From Ruminococcus sp. (GTDB lineage Bacteria > Bacillota > Clostridia > Oscillospirales > Ruminococcaceae): a stretch of DNA of 36,095 bases. The notes under the pieces were generated by a model. That model was not told the DNA's origin. It did no database searches and saw only the letters and a list, made by a program, of their open reading frames with translations. Both the position numbers and the translations under genes were made by a program. The stretch's first letter is position 1. Every line of letters starts with the position of its first letter. Location of the stretch: positions 1 through 36,095 of the forward strand of contig JAILFN010000002.1 in the NCBI GenBank assembly GCA_024697545.1. Direction: 5' to 3'. Shown here one piece after another: positions 25,045 to 32,627 of the stretch.

Positions 25045-25180
25045 AATCCCCGTCAAGCTTACGCACAGTGAAAAGTGCGTTCCAAACACCGCACAAACAA
25101 AATTCGCGCTCCCACCACTTCCTTACCCCTTTTGCCTCGAACAGCTCACCAGTTTCCGTATCGGGTTTGATGGTGCGCTT
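25043..25180 (-). pseudogene. Possible gene remnant on the minus strand
   Basis: The 25045-25252 gap holds no intact gene. On the minus strand a 45-codon frame between two TAA stops reads IKPDTETGELFEAKGV followed by KWWEREFCL and ends VRKLDGD. This composition looks protein-like, but there is no start codon or ribosome-binding site. It could be the broken end of a lost gene, or chance. A small hairpin ACGCAC/GTGCGT also lies at about 25060-25080. Confidence 0.25.
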
Positions 25181-25252
25181 TTAGGGTCGGTTGATATGGC
25201 TGCTCATTCCGCGCCTTGAATGCTTTGGTAGGGGGTGTTTTTGTAAAAATAC

Positions 25253-25281
25253 TTGACAAATACCCTTTGGTATGATAAAAT
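25253..25281 (+). promoter_or_regulatory. Sigma-A promoter for the cysteine-cluster protein gene
   Basis: TTGACA (25253-25258), a 17-base spacer and TAAAAT (25276-25281), 72 bases before the ATG. Confidence 0.8.
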
Positions 25282-25292
25282 ATTATGACGGA

Positions 25293-25332
25293 GGCAGCGG
25301 TGACCGTTTGGCAGCGGTCGTGAGGTGCTGCC
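25293..25332 (+). promoter_or_regulatory. Structured 5' leader
   Basis: Immediately after the predicted transcription start, GGCAGC (25293-25298) pairs with GCTGCC (25327-25332) and encloses a second stem, GACCG (25302-25306) with CGGTC (25315-25319). The fold ends about 10 bases before the AAGGGGGCGGG region ahead of the start codon. It may protect the mRNA or regulate translation; no known riboswitch class fits. Confidence 0.45.
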
Positions 25333-25353
25333 TTGATATAAAGGGGGCGGGTC

Positions 25354-25854
25354 ATGCTTTCTAAGATACTCTCAAAACGCGAGTGCGCCGAATGTAAGAT
25401 ATGCTGCTCGTTTGACAGCTACGATCTGCTTGAGACCCCCGTCGTTACCGATGAGATAATGCAGCGCTCGCTTGCGGTAAAGCCCGATCAGCGCTTTGCC
25501 GATGTTGACGGCACTCGGCTGTATATCATGGATAAAGAGCCCGACAGGGATCTCTATTACTGCCCCATGCTCGATCACAGCAAGGGCTGCCTGCTTGGAG
25601 ACAGCAAGCCCTTTGACTGCCGTATATGGCCTTTCAAGATAATGCGCTTCGAGGGACGCAGGGTGATAGCTTTATCCCCCGTCTGCCCGATAGTTTCAGA
25701 TAAGCCGCTGAGTGAGCTGCGTGAGCTTGCTCATGAGCTTGCGCCTGTTATATTCGCCGAAGCCGACAGAGAGCCTTCGCTGGTAAGACCCTATTCTTCG
25801 GGCTACACGATAATGCTCGCGGAGGACGTGCCAAAGCTTTCGGCAGGTACATAA
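25354..25854 (+). CDS. YkgJ-family cysteine-cluster protein
   Basis: The 166-residue protein has a cysteine cluster, CAECKICC (Cys11, 14, 17, 18), near the start and a second group in YYCPMLDHSKGCLLGDSKPF and FDCRIWPF, with a later VCPIVSD. This spacing fits the YkgJ/UPF0153 family, thought to bind zinc or an iron-sulphur cluster; some relatives occur with maturation or methyltransferase functions. It has its own strong promoter and structured leader. The actual role is unknown. The ATG follows a purine-rich AAAGGGGGCGGG; the spacing is short but no better start exists. Confidence 0.8.
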   Translation: MLSKILSKRECAECKICCSFDSYDLLETPVVTDEIMQRSLAVKPDQRFADVDGTRLYIMDKEPDRDLYYCPMLDHSKGCLLGDSKPFDCRIWPFKIMRFEGRRVIALSPVCPIVSDKPLSELRELAHELAPVIFAEADREPSLVRPYSSGYTIMLAEDVPKLSAGT

Positions 25855-25890
25855 GTGTTGGTATGATATTGACAGAAAGGAATGATAGCT

Positions 25891-26544
25891 ATGAAAAAGG
25901 TACGCTGTATAGCTGTGCTTTGCGCCGCAGTAATGTCACTCTCCGCTTTCGCGGGCTGCGCTGACAAGAAAAAGAATAATAGTGAAGATAACAGCCCGCA
26001 GGCTGTTGATCAGATGCCTTCGAATCCCGTTATCAAGGAAACAGACTTCATGTCATTCATCTTCGATGAGGGCGGTACGAATTATCTGCACATGACCCTT
26101 GACGAGCTGAACGCCGCCGAGGACAATGCCTACACCGAGGATAACGCCCTTGAATACGATCCCGATTTCGGATATGTTGTTTACGATCTCGGTGAGCTTG
26201 ATTCGCTTTTCTGCGGAAGAGCCAAGCTCGGAGGCAAGCTGCCTGTTCACTGTCAGCTTAATCTCAAGGATGATAAGATAGTCAAGATCTCATATGCCAT
26301 CGAAGAGGCAGAGGGCGTTGATGTAAAGGAAGTCTGTAAAAACCTTTCGGAATGTATCGCGGGCGCTCTGCCCGAGGATTACATCGCCGAATACGACCGC
26401 AAGCCCGAGGGCAAGGATTCGGCGGTATTTGCAAATACCGTGGACGGTTATGTTTTCACGGTAAAGCATTCCGATCTCGACGACAACGGATACCCCGTTA
26501 TCATGTCCATCGAGACATATAAGGATAAGTATGGTATGGAATGA
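25891..26544 (+). CDS. Predicted lipoprotein of unknown function
   Basis: The 217-residue product has a signal sequence with lipobox AFAGC (lipidated Cys23), then a polar linker (KKKNNSEDNS) and a compact domain of about 170 residues, rich in Asp and Glu, with alternating strands (FGYVVYDLGELDSLFCG; CQLNLKDDKIVKISYAIEE; YVFTVKHSDLDD). I do not recognise the fold. The start is the ATG at 25891, 9 bases after AAAGGA; an ATG at 25882 is too close to that site. It lies 36 bases after the cysteine-cluster gene and 94 bases before the cellulase gene, so it might be co-expressed with the cellulase as a surface protein. Confidence 0.82.
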   Translation: MKKVRCIAVLCAAVMSLSAFAGCADKKKNNSEDNSPQAVDQMPSNPVIKETDFMSFIFDEGGTNYLHMTLDELNAAEDNAYTEDNALEYDPDFGYVVYDLGELDSLFCGRAKLGGKLPVHCQLNLKDDKIVKISYAIEEAEGVDVKEVCKNLSECIAGALPEDYIAEYDRKPEGKDSAVFANTVDGYVFTVKHSDLDDNGYPVIMSIETYKDKYGME

Positions 26545-26605
26545 TCGTAACGATCATTGAACGGCAGGACTGCGTAGGCAATGTTCTTTCGCCGCGCGTA
26601 TTGCC
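26541..26605 (+). other. Two hairpins between lipoprotein and cellulase genes
   Basis: ATGATCG-taa-CGATCAT (26541-26557) is a perfect stem with a three-base loop that overlaps the lipoprotein stop codon. GGCAAT (26577-26582) pairs with ATTGCC (26600-26605). Neither has a U-run, so readthrough into the cellulase gene is likely. They may be mRNA-stability elements. Confidence 0.5.
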
Positions 26606-26638
26606 GATAAAGGAAAGTATAGGAAGGAGTAAGAAAGT

Positions 26639-28597
26639 ATGCCGATGAAAATCAAGGTCCTTCTCGGAGGAATGGCAGTTGCCATCTTCGGACTTGCGAT
26701 CGCTATCGTTATGCTTGCACTGAACGCATCGGGAAATAAGTCTAAAAACGATTCTCCCGCACCCGCTGCTGCCACCACCGCAAAGGCGGAGGAAAAGGAA
26801 GAGCCCGAGGAGACAGAGGAGGAAGCCGAAACCACAAAGGCTTCAGAAACCGAACCCGAAGAGGAAAAGCCCGAAGAGGACAGCAAGGAAGACGAGAAGG
26901 AAGAAAAGGAAGATAAGGACGAAAAGGAAGAGGGCTATATCTTCTATTACAGCGGTTCCAACAGCTGGGAAGACGGCGATACCACTATGACAGGTATGGA
27001 GCTGACCGTCAAGAATGCAAGCGGCGAAGCCGTAAGCAGCTGGAAGCTGGAGCTTACCGTTACGGGGCTCAAGAGCTGCGAGGGTTGGTGCGGCAAGTTC
27101 TCCGTAAAGGGCGACACCCTTACCATCACGAATGAGGACTACAACGGCGAGATAGCTGTCGGCGGTTCTCTTCAGGGAGTCGGCTGCAATATCGGTACCA
27201 AGGGCACACTTGATGTTACCGAAGCCAAGCTCAACGGCACAGACTGCACCATAAAGAAGGGTTCAGTTCCCAAGAACGACAACAATAACAACAACGGCAA
27301 TAATAACAACAATAATAACAATAACAACAACAGCTCCGAAAAGGACGTTGACGTTGACGAGCTGCTCGAGCGCAGCAAAAAGGCTAAGCAGGGCGACGAC
27401 TGGCTTCACACCGACGGCAACAAGATCCTTGACAAGGACGGCAAGCAGGTGTGGCTCACGGGTGTAAACTGGTTCGGCTACAACACAGGCACAAACACCT
27501 TTGACGGTCTCTGGAACTCGGTTATGAGCGAGTCGGTGGTGGCTATCGCAGATCACGGCTTCAACCTTATCCGCGTGCCTTTCTCGGCAGAGCTCATCAA
27601 TCAGTGGGCGGCAGGGGAGTACCCGCAGGCTAACTACAACAACGCCTACAATACCGAGCTGAACGCCATGAACAGCCTTCAGATATTCGATTACTTCTTA
27701 AAGCTCGCCGAAGAGAACGGCATGAAGGTAATGATCGACATCCATTCCGCGAACACCGATGCTTCGGGTCACAACGCCAACCTCTGGTACACCGACAAGG
27801 TCTCCGTAAAGGAATACTACGCGGCTCTTGAATGGATGGCTGACCGCTACAAGGACAACGACACCATAATAGCCTACGACCTGAAAAACGAACCTCACGG
27901 CAAGCCCAACGAGGGCGACGCCGCCGCAAAGTGGGATAACAGCAAGGACAAGAACAACTGGAAGTACACCGCCGAGACTGCGGCAAAGAAGGTGCTTGCA
28001 AAGAACCCCAACGTGCTGATAATGGTAGAGGGCACCGAGACTTATCCCAAGAAGAAGGGCGATTACAGCTCGACGGACAACGCCGACTACTACTTCAACT
28101 GGTGGGGCGGAAACTTCCGCGGTGCCAAGGATTATCCCATCGACCTCGGCGAGCATCAGGATAAGCTGGTATACTCCCCGCACGATTACGGTCCGACCGT
28201 TTACGAGCAGCCCTGGTTCGAGGGCAGCTATGATTACGACTCGCTCATGAAGGACTGCTGGAAGGACAACTGGTTCTTCCTCTATGAGAACAAGACCGCA
28301 CCGCTGCTCATCGGCGAATGGGGCGGCTTCATGACCGAGCCTAACATCACATGGATGACACATATGCGTACCCTTATAAAGAAGTACCACCTGAACCACA
28401 CCTTCTGGTGCTTCAATGCGAACTCGGGCGACACAGGCGGACTTGTGCTCGATGACTTCACGACATGGGACGACGAAAAGTATAACTTCGTCAAGGAAGT
28501 GCTCTGGCAGGAGGACGGCAAGTTCGTCGGACTCGATCACGCTATCCCTCTGGGCGCAAAGGGCATTACCTGCAAAAAGGCAAAGGGACTTAAATAA
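26639..28597 (+). CDS. Membrane-anchored family 5 cellulase with CBM2-like module
   Basis: This 652-residue enzyme should cleave internal beta-1,4 bonds of cellulose at the cell surface. Order: a basic start and membrane anchor or uncleaved signal (about 4-28); an acidic Glu/Lys/Thr linker (about 45-98); a carbohydrate-binding module (about 99-204) with SWKLELTV and DYNGEIAVGGSLQGVG, resembling the CBM2 group; a poly-Asn linker (213-231); and a GH5 barrel (about 255-625). The catalytic acid/base is Glu418 in YDLKNEPHG and the nucleophile Glu560 in LIGEWGGF; HS-A in DIHSAN and SPHDYG also fit GH5. There is no dockerin, so it is not a cellulosome part. AAGGAG lies 9 bases before the ATG. Whether the N-terminus is cleaved is uncertain. 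Confidence 0.92.
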   Translation: MPMKIKVLLGGMAVAIFGLAIAIVMLALNASGNKSKNDSPAPAAATTAKAEEKEEPEETEEEAETTKASETEPEEEKPEEDSKEDEKEEKEDKDEKEEGYIFYYSGSNSWEDGDTTMTGMELTVKNASGEAVSSWKLELTVTGLKSCEGWCGKFSVKGDTLTITNEDYNGEIAVGGSLQGVGCNIGTKGTLDVTEAKLNGTDCTIKKGSVPKNDNNNNNGNNNNNNNNNNNSSEKDVDVDELLERSKKAKQGDDWLHTDGNKILDKDGKQVWLTGVNWFGYNTGTNTFDGLWNSVMSESVVAIADHGFNLIRVPFSAELINQWAAGEYPQANYNNAYNTELNAMNSLQIFDYFLKLAEENGMKVMIDIHSANTDASGHNANLWYTDKVSVKEYYAALEWMADRYKDNDTIIAYDLKNEPHGKPNEGDAAAKWDNSKDKNNWKYTAETAAKKVLAKNPNVLIMVEGTETYPKKKGDYSSTDNADYYFNWWGGNFRGAKDYPIDLGEHQDKLVYSPHDYGPTVYEQPWFEGSYDYDSLMKDCWKDNWFFLYENKTAPLLIGEWGGFMTEPNITWMTHMRTLIKKYHLNHTFWCFNANSGDTGGLVLDDFTTWDDEKYNFVKEVLWQEDGKFVGLDHAIPLGAKGITCKKAKGLK

Positions 28598-28621
28598 TTA
28601 GGGCTTGTCAACACACCCTAT

Positions 28622-28656
28622 AAAGAGCTGCTGCACCACGGTGAGGCAGCTCTTTT
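28622..28656 (+). terminator. Terminator of the cellulase gene
   Basis: AAAGAGCTGC (28622-28631) pairs with GCAGCTCTTT (28646-28655), followed by a short T tail. It starts 24 bases after the cellulase stop. Confidence 0.82.
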
Positions 28657-28689
28657 CACCTCCTCGTCAGGGAAATTGTAAAGGAAAGA

Positions 28690-28718
28690 TTGACTTTGTT
28701 GAAGTTTCGTGGTATAAT
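28690..28718 (+). promoter_or_regulatory. Sigma-A promoter for the LacI-GGDEF gene
   Basis: TTGACT (28690-28695), a 17-base spacer and TATAAT (28713-28718), 38 bases before the GTG start. Confidence 0.82.
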
Positions 28719-28756
28719 AAGTTAGCATATATCATTTTTCCGTCGGAGGTGATCTT

Positions 28757-30712
28757 GTGGAAAGAAGAAAGACGATATGCGTCATCACATCTCAGCCCGA
28801 GCATTTTCAGGCTCAGAGGGTGTTTGACGGTGTTTTTACCCAGTGTGAGAAATACGGCTATAATGTGGCAGTGTTTGCTTCTATGACAAGCCTGCAGTTT
28901 CATTTAAAAGATCAGGTTCTGGGTGACAAAAATATATATAATCTGATAAACTACTCCTTCTTTGACGGTATTATTCTTGATACTATAAACCTTGTTGCAG
29001 ATGAAAAAGATGATCTGACGGGAAGACTTATCGGTGAATATAAGGCACAGGGCTGTAAAGCACCCATGATAAGTATCAGTATGCCTTGCTATGATCTGCC
29101 TGTTGTCAGCAGCAGAAACGAGCCCGTCCTGCGCGAAATGTGCAGACACGCTATCGAATTCCACGGCTGCAAGAATATATGCCTCCTGACGGGATTTAAG
29201 GGGCATCACGAAGCGGAAGAACGCCTGGCGGTCTTTATCGATGAGGTCAAAAAGCACGGACTTGATATATCGGAAGATCATATAGTGTACGGTGATTTCT
29301 GGTACACGGGCGGCGAAAAGCTTGCTGATGATATCATTGAGGGCAGGGTCTCAAAGCCTGACTGCGTGATCTGCGCTTCCGATCATATGGCGCTGGGACT
29401 TATAGACAAGCTGGAAGGATCCGGCTTCAGTATACCCGATGATATGGTAGTTATAGGCTTTGAGGGTACAGCAGAAGCCGCGATAGCAAATAAATCACTA
29501 ACTTCTTATGAATCGAATTTCACGCAGTCGGCTGCCAATGCGGTAGATGAGATAAGAAAGATCATCGACCCGGGCGCGCAGATACTTCCGTATGAGACCG
29601 ATGTGAAGAAGATGATCCACCGCGGCATGAGCTGTGGCTGTCCTCCGGATTTCACCTTATCGTCAAAGTTCTTCAGGAAATCTCTTTATACTACAGTAAG
29701 GAACTACAATCAGGGAACCATGATCGAAAGTATCGATATCGGACTTTTGATGGAAAACTATGTTCTGGAGCAGCTTACCGATTCGTCTACTCCCGATGAG
29801 TGTCTTAAAAAGATAGAGGGCAATGCATATATGCTCATGCCTTATGAAAACTTCTATATGTGCCTCAGAGATGACTGGCTGGATACGGAAGCAGATACCG
29901 TTGTCGGATATCCCGAGAAGATGCGTATTGTTATAGCGGGAAATGAGTCGGGACATGGGTTTTCAAGTTCCGAAAGCGAAAAGAAGCAGTTTGACACAAA
30001 GCTTATGATACCTCATATGCATGACTATACCGAATCTCCATCTGTTTTCTATTTCTCGGCAGTGCATTTCAGCGAGAAGATGCTGGGCTACATGGTGCTT
30101 CAGAGGACACTTGACAATAATATCCATATGGATCTTGTTTACCGCAACTGGCTGAGGATCGTTAATAATTCGCTGGAGATGGTAAGGACAAAATACCGCT
30201 ATGTCATGCTGTCTATATATGATAAACTCACCGGGGTGTACAACAGACACGGAATGTTTGACGGTCTGAAAAAGCTGAGTCAGAATGCTTCTGATGAAGA
30301 CCTTATGCTGGTGACCGTTATTGATATGGACGGTTTGAAATATATAAACGATACCTTCGGACACAATGAGGGCGACTTCGGTATCATAACCGTCAGCAAG
30401 GCTGCAAGCGAGATCGCGGGTGAGAACGGTATATGCGTCCGTGCGGGAGGCGATGAGTTTTTCGTGATAAACGTCGGAAGATATACCGAAGCCTCCGAAA
30501 AGGAGACAGAAGAGCGTTTCCTCAATACGCTTAACAGACTTTCGGCAGGCAGCGGCAAGCCTTATGATATCCGCGCGAGCGTTGGCTGCTGCCTCAGCAG
30601 GCTCGGCGGAAAGCTCGTTGTTGAAGAAGCCCTCTCCGTCGCAGACCATAAGATGTATGCCCGTAAGCAGCAGTATAAGGCTGAGCACCGCCGTGAACGC
30701 GGGGAAAGGTGA
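28757..30712 (+). CDS. Cytoplasmic diguanylate cyclase with LacI-type ligand-binding domain
   Basis: The 651-residue protein combines a sugar-sensor fold with c-di-GMP synthesis. Residues 1-285 resemble the ligand-binding domain of LacI/GalR regulators (ICVITSQPEHFQAQRVFDGV; ICASDHMALGLIDKL; MVVIGFEGTAEAAIA), but the helix-turn-helix is missing. About 300-475 is an unrecognised middle domain, followed by a helix and a GGDEF domain (about 490-645) with RAGGDEFF (GGDEF at 564-568). The RxxD inhibitory site is absent (GENGICVR). There is no signal or membrane helix, so it senses an intracellular ligand. The start is GTG with GGAGG 7 bases upstream. It follows the cellulase gene but has its own promoter. 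The architecture is known from other clostridia; the ligand is unknown. Confidence 0.88.
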   Translation: MERRKTICVITSQPEHFQAQRVFDGVFTQCEKYGYNVAVFASMTSLQFHLKDQVLGDKNIYNLINYSFFDGIILDTINLVADEKDDLTGRLIGEYKAQGCKAPMISISMPCYDLPVVSSRNEPVLREMCRHAIEFHGCKNICLLTGFKGHHEAEERLAVFIDEVKKHGLDISEDHIVYGDFWYTGGEKLADDIIEGRVSKPDCVICASDHMALGLIDKLEGSGFSIPDDMVVIGFEGTAEAAIANKSLTSYESNFTQSAANAVDEIRKIIDPGAQILPYETDVKKMIHRGMSCGCPPDFTLSSKFFRKSLYTTVRNYNQGTMIESIDIGLLMENYVLEQLTDSSTPDECLKKIEGNAYMLMPYENFYMCLRDDWLDTEADTVVGYPEKMRIVIAGNESGHGFSSSESEKKQFDTKLMIPHMHDYTESPSVFYFSAVHFSEKMLGYMVLQRTLDNNIHMDLVYRNWLRIVNNSLEMVRTKYRYVMLSIYDKLTGVYNRHGMFDGLKKLSQNASDEDLMLVTVIDMDGLKYINDTFGHNEGDFGIITVSKAASEIAGENGICVRAGGDEFFVINVGRYTEASEKETEERFLNTLNRLSAGSGKPYDIRASVGCCLSRLGGKLVVEEALSVADHKMYARKQQYKAEHRRERGER

Positions 30713-30788
30713 ATGAAAGGGATAGTGCCGTGCCCCTTTTCGGGTGTCGTATTCGCAGCCTGCCGCTGACCGAAAGGAAATAATTGCT

Positions 30789-31814
30789 ATGAATGAAGAA
30801 GCTGTCAGACGCCTTGAAGAGATAAACAAAAAGAATAACCGCAAGACGCTCCCGTATATCCTTATACTTGTGGCACTGTTTATCCTGCTCGCAGTCTCGT
30901 CCGAGCTGTGGAACGTTAAGGTGACGGTGCTGATCCTTGCTGCGGGCGCTGCTTATCTTGTGTATTTACTCAAGGTCGTATACATAAAGGGGATCGTGGA
31001 GAGCGAGGAGCTTGCTCTCGATGCTTACGATATCTTTGTTCCCGAGATCCTTTTTCCCGAGCTTTCAAAGTCCTTCGACCGCCTGAGCTGGAACAGGAAC
31101 GATATGATATCCGAGCAGGAGTTCGCCGATATCGGGATATTCAGCGTATATAACGAATACCGCTCACGCGGGCTCATCACGGGCAGCTATAAGGGCATGA
31201 ACGTGCGTATGTCCCCCGTATCTTCGATCTGGGACAGGCATGACAGAAATGCCAAGCAGGGAAGAATGGTCATGTTCGGCGGCTGGGTGTATGCGATAGA
31301 CCTGCCCTTCTCCGTCGGCGGTGTCAAGATAATAAGCGACAAGGACGTTACCTCGCCGCTCATGCCGTCGAAAAGATACGCTGTCGATGCCTTCGGTACA
31401 AAGATCACCCCTCACGACATCGAGCTCGACAAAAACTTTGATGTATACACAACAAGCTATGACGAAGCCGGGCGCCTGCTTCAGCCTGTCGTTATCGAGG
31501 CTATGGTCTATGCACATCGCAAGCTCTGGTATTACAGCAAGAACAGGAGCCGTTTCCGTCTGGCTTTCGGTTTCGTGGGTAACAGGCTCTATATGATGGT
31601 GCAGGATGCCTACTCGGGATTCAGATGGAGCACTTCAAAGATAGATGTTTCCTATAAGACCCACTTTCTCGAACGCGATATAGACGTTATAACGACGGTG
31701 TTCGACAGCATAGCCTCGCTCACCTCGTCACAGCCGACACCCGTCCCCCGACAGACAGCCGATACCGATGATCTTCGGGATACGCTCGGCGGCGTGGTGA
31801 TAGAGGGTATGTGA
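30789..31814 (+). CDS. DUF3137-domain membrane protein
   Basis: The 341-residue protein has a charged N-terminus, two close membrane helices (about 20-38 and 43-63), and a cytoplasmic domain. FDRLSWNRNDMISEQEFADI, FSVYNEYRSRGLITGSYKG and VRMSPVS match the DUF3137 pattern. The C-terminal tail is polar. The ATG at 30789 follows AAAGGAAA by about 9 bases; an open frame from 30744 lacks a site. The gene lies 76 bases after the LacI-GGDEF gene and is followed by a terminator, so the two may form one transcript. The function of DUF3137 is not established. Confidence 0.82.
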   Translation: MNEEAVRRLEEINKKNNRKTLPYILILVALFILLAVSSELWNVKVTVLILAAGAAYLVYLLKVVYIKGIVESEELALDAYDIFVPEILFPELSKSFDRLSWNRNDMISEQEFADIGIFSVYNEYRSRGLITGSYKGMNVRMSPVSSIWDRHDRNAKQGRMVMFGGWVYAIDLPFSVGGVKIISDKDVTSPLMPSKRYAVDAFGTKITPHDIELDKNFDVYTTSYDEAGRLLQPVVIEAMVYAHRKLWYYSKNRSRFRLAFGFVGNRLYMMVQDAYSGFRWSTSKIDVSYKTHFLERDIDVITTVFDSIASLTSSQPTPVPRQTADTDDLRDTLGGVVIEGM

Positions 31815-31832
31815 AAACGGCAATGCGTGATA

Positions 31833-31864
31833 AAAGCCGAAGGATATTGCGTTCCTTCGGCTTT
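31833..31864. terminator. Bidirectional terminator between DUF3137 and GNAT genes
   Basis: AAAGCCGAAGGA (31833-31844) pairs with TCCTTCGGCTTT (31853-31864), followed by a T-rich stretch on the plus strand and TTTTATC on the minus strand, serving both convergent genes. Confidence 0.88.
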
Positions 31865-31868
31865 GTTG

Positions 31869-32348
31869 TCATTTTATGAAGTTCAGCCGCATATCGGTGT
31901 ATTTCTGCACCTTGTCGGCAAACCCCAGCTTCTTGTAGATGGGATAGCCCTCGTCGGTGGCGAAAAGGTCTATCCTGCAAAGATGATGCTCCCTGCCGTA
32001 TCCTATCAGGTTTTTCATGAGCTGCGTGCATATGCCCCTGCCGCGGTACTCGGGCTCGGTGTAAACGCTAAGCACCTCGCCGTCAAAGCCGTTCGGCAGG
32101 AAGGGGCTGGCGGGCTTTTCCATTATGAAGAGGTAAGCCGCCGCCACGGGACGTCCGCCGTCACGCGCCACAAATGCGATAAGCTCGCTGCCCAGCTTTC
32201 TCCCGAAATAGTCGGGGAGCTGCTCTCTCATGCAGCGCTCCTCCTGCTCGCTTATCGAGCCGAAGTCGTCGATCATGTAGGCTATCCTCAGCCTTATAAG
32301 GTCGTCGATGTCTTTTTTATCCGCTGTGTCGAATACGATCTCTGACAT
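31869..32348 (-). CDS. GNAT-family N-acetyltransferase
   Basis: The 159-residue protein should transfer an acetyl group from acetyl-CoA to an unknown amine. The central VLSVYTEPEYRGRGICTQLMKNL contains the acetyl-CoA pyrophosphate-binding motif (R/Q-x-x-G-x-G/A), and ATDEGYPIYKKLGF near the end is the usual C-terminal part of the fold. The start at 32348 is preferred: AAAGGAG lies about 8 bases upstream, while an in-frame GTG at 32357 is directly against it. It has its own consensus promoter. The substrate cannot be deduced. Confidence 0.9.
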   Translation of the reverse strand: MSEIVFDTADKKDIDDLIRLRIAYMIDDFGSISEQEERCMREQLPDYFGRKLGSELIAFVARDGGRPVAAAYLFIMEKPASPFLPNGFDGEVLSVYTEPEYRGRGICTQLMKNLIGYGREHHLCRIDLFATDEGYPIYKKLGFADKVQKYTDMRLNFIK

Positions 32349-32395
32349 TTTATCCACTCCTTTAAAACAATGGCGAAATAACGTAAGATATTGAT

Positions 32396-32424
32396 ATTAT
32401 ACCATTCCCGCACAAACCTGTCAA
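32396..32424 (-). promoter_or_regulatory. Consensus sigma-A promoter for the GNAT gene
   Basis: On the minus strand TTGACA (32424-32419), a 17-base spacer and TATAAT (32401-32396): a perfect consensus. Confidence 0.88.
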
Positions 32425-32513
32425 CCCTGCGGGAAAAATGCTGTTTGTGGAAAACATATAAATCGCAGGGCTAAAAATTGTGCAAAATGACATCTTAAAT
32501 TTTCATGAAAACT

Positions 32514-32543
32514 ATGGAAATCCGCCGAAAAATCTGTTATAAT
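32514..32543 (+). promoter_or_regulatory. Promoter for ppdK
   Basis: TATAAT (32538-32543) is clear; the -35 is weak (ATGGAA, 32514-32519, 18-base spacer). A leader of about 80 bases follows and contains short TGCG/CGCA pairings (about 32549-32596). Confidence 0.6.
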
Positions 32544-32627
32544 AGATTCGTGACAGTGCGCCTGCACGCAGAAGATGCGTCAGCTTCGCACGCGAAGTCA
32601 AAAAAATATATTGGAGGTAAGTTACCA

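Noticed and set aside
27275-27340. AAC/AAT repeat as a CRISPR or tandem DNA repeat
   Set aside because: It is the coding sequence of the poly-Asn linker in the cellulase.
26639-28597. Cellulosomal enzyme
   Set aside because: No dockerin or cohesin-like duplicated calcium-binding motif is present at either end.
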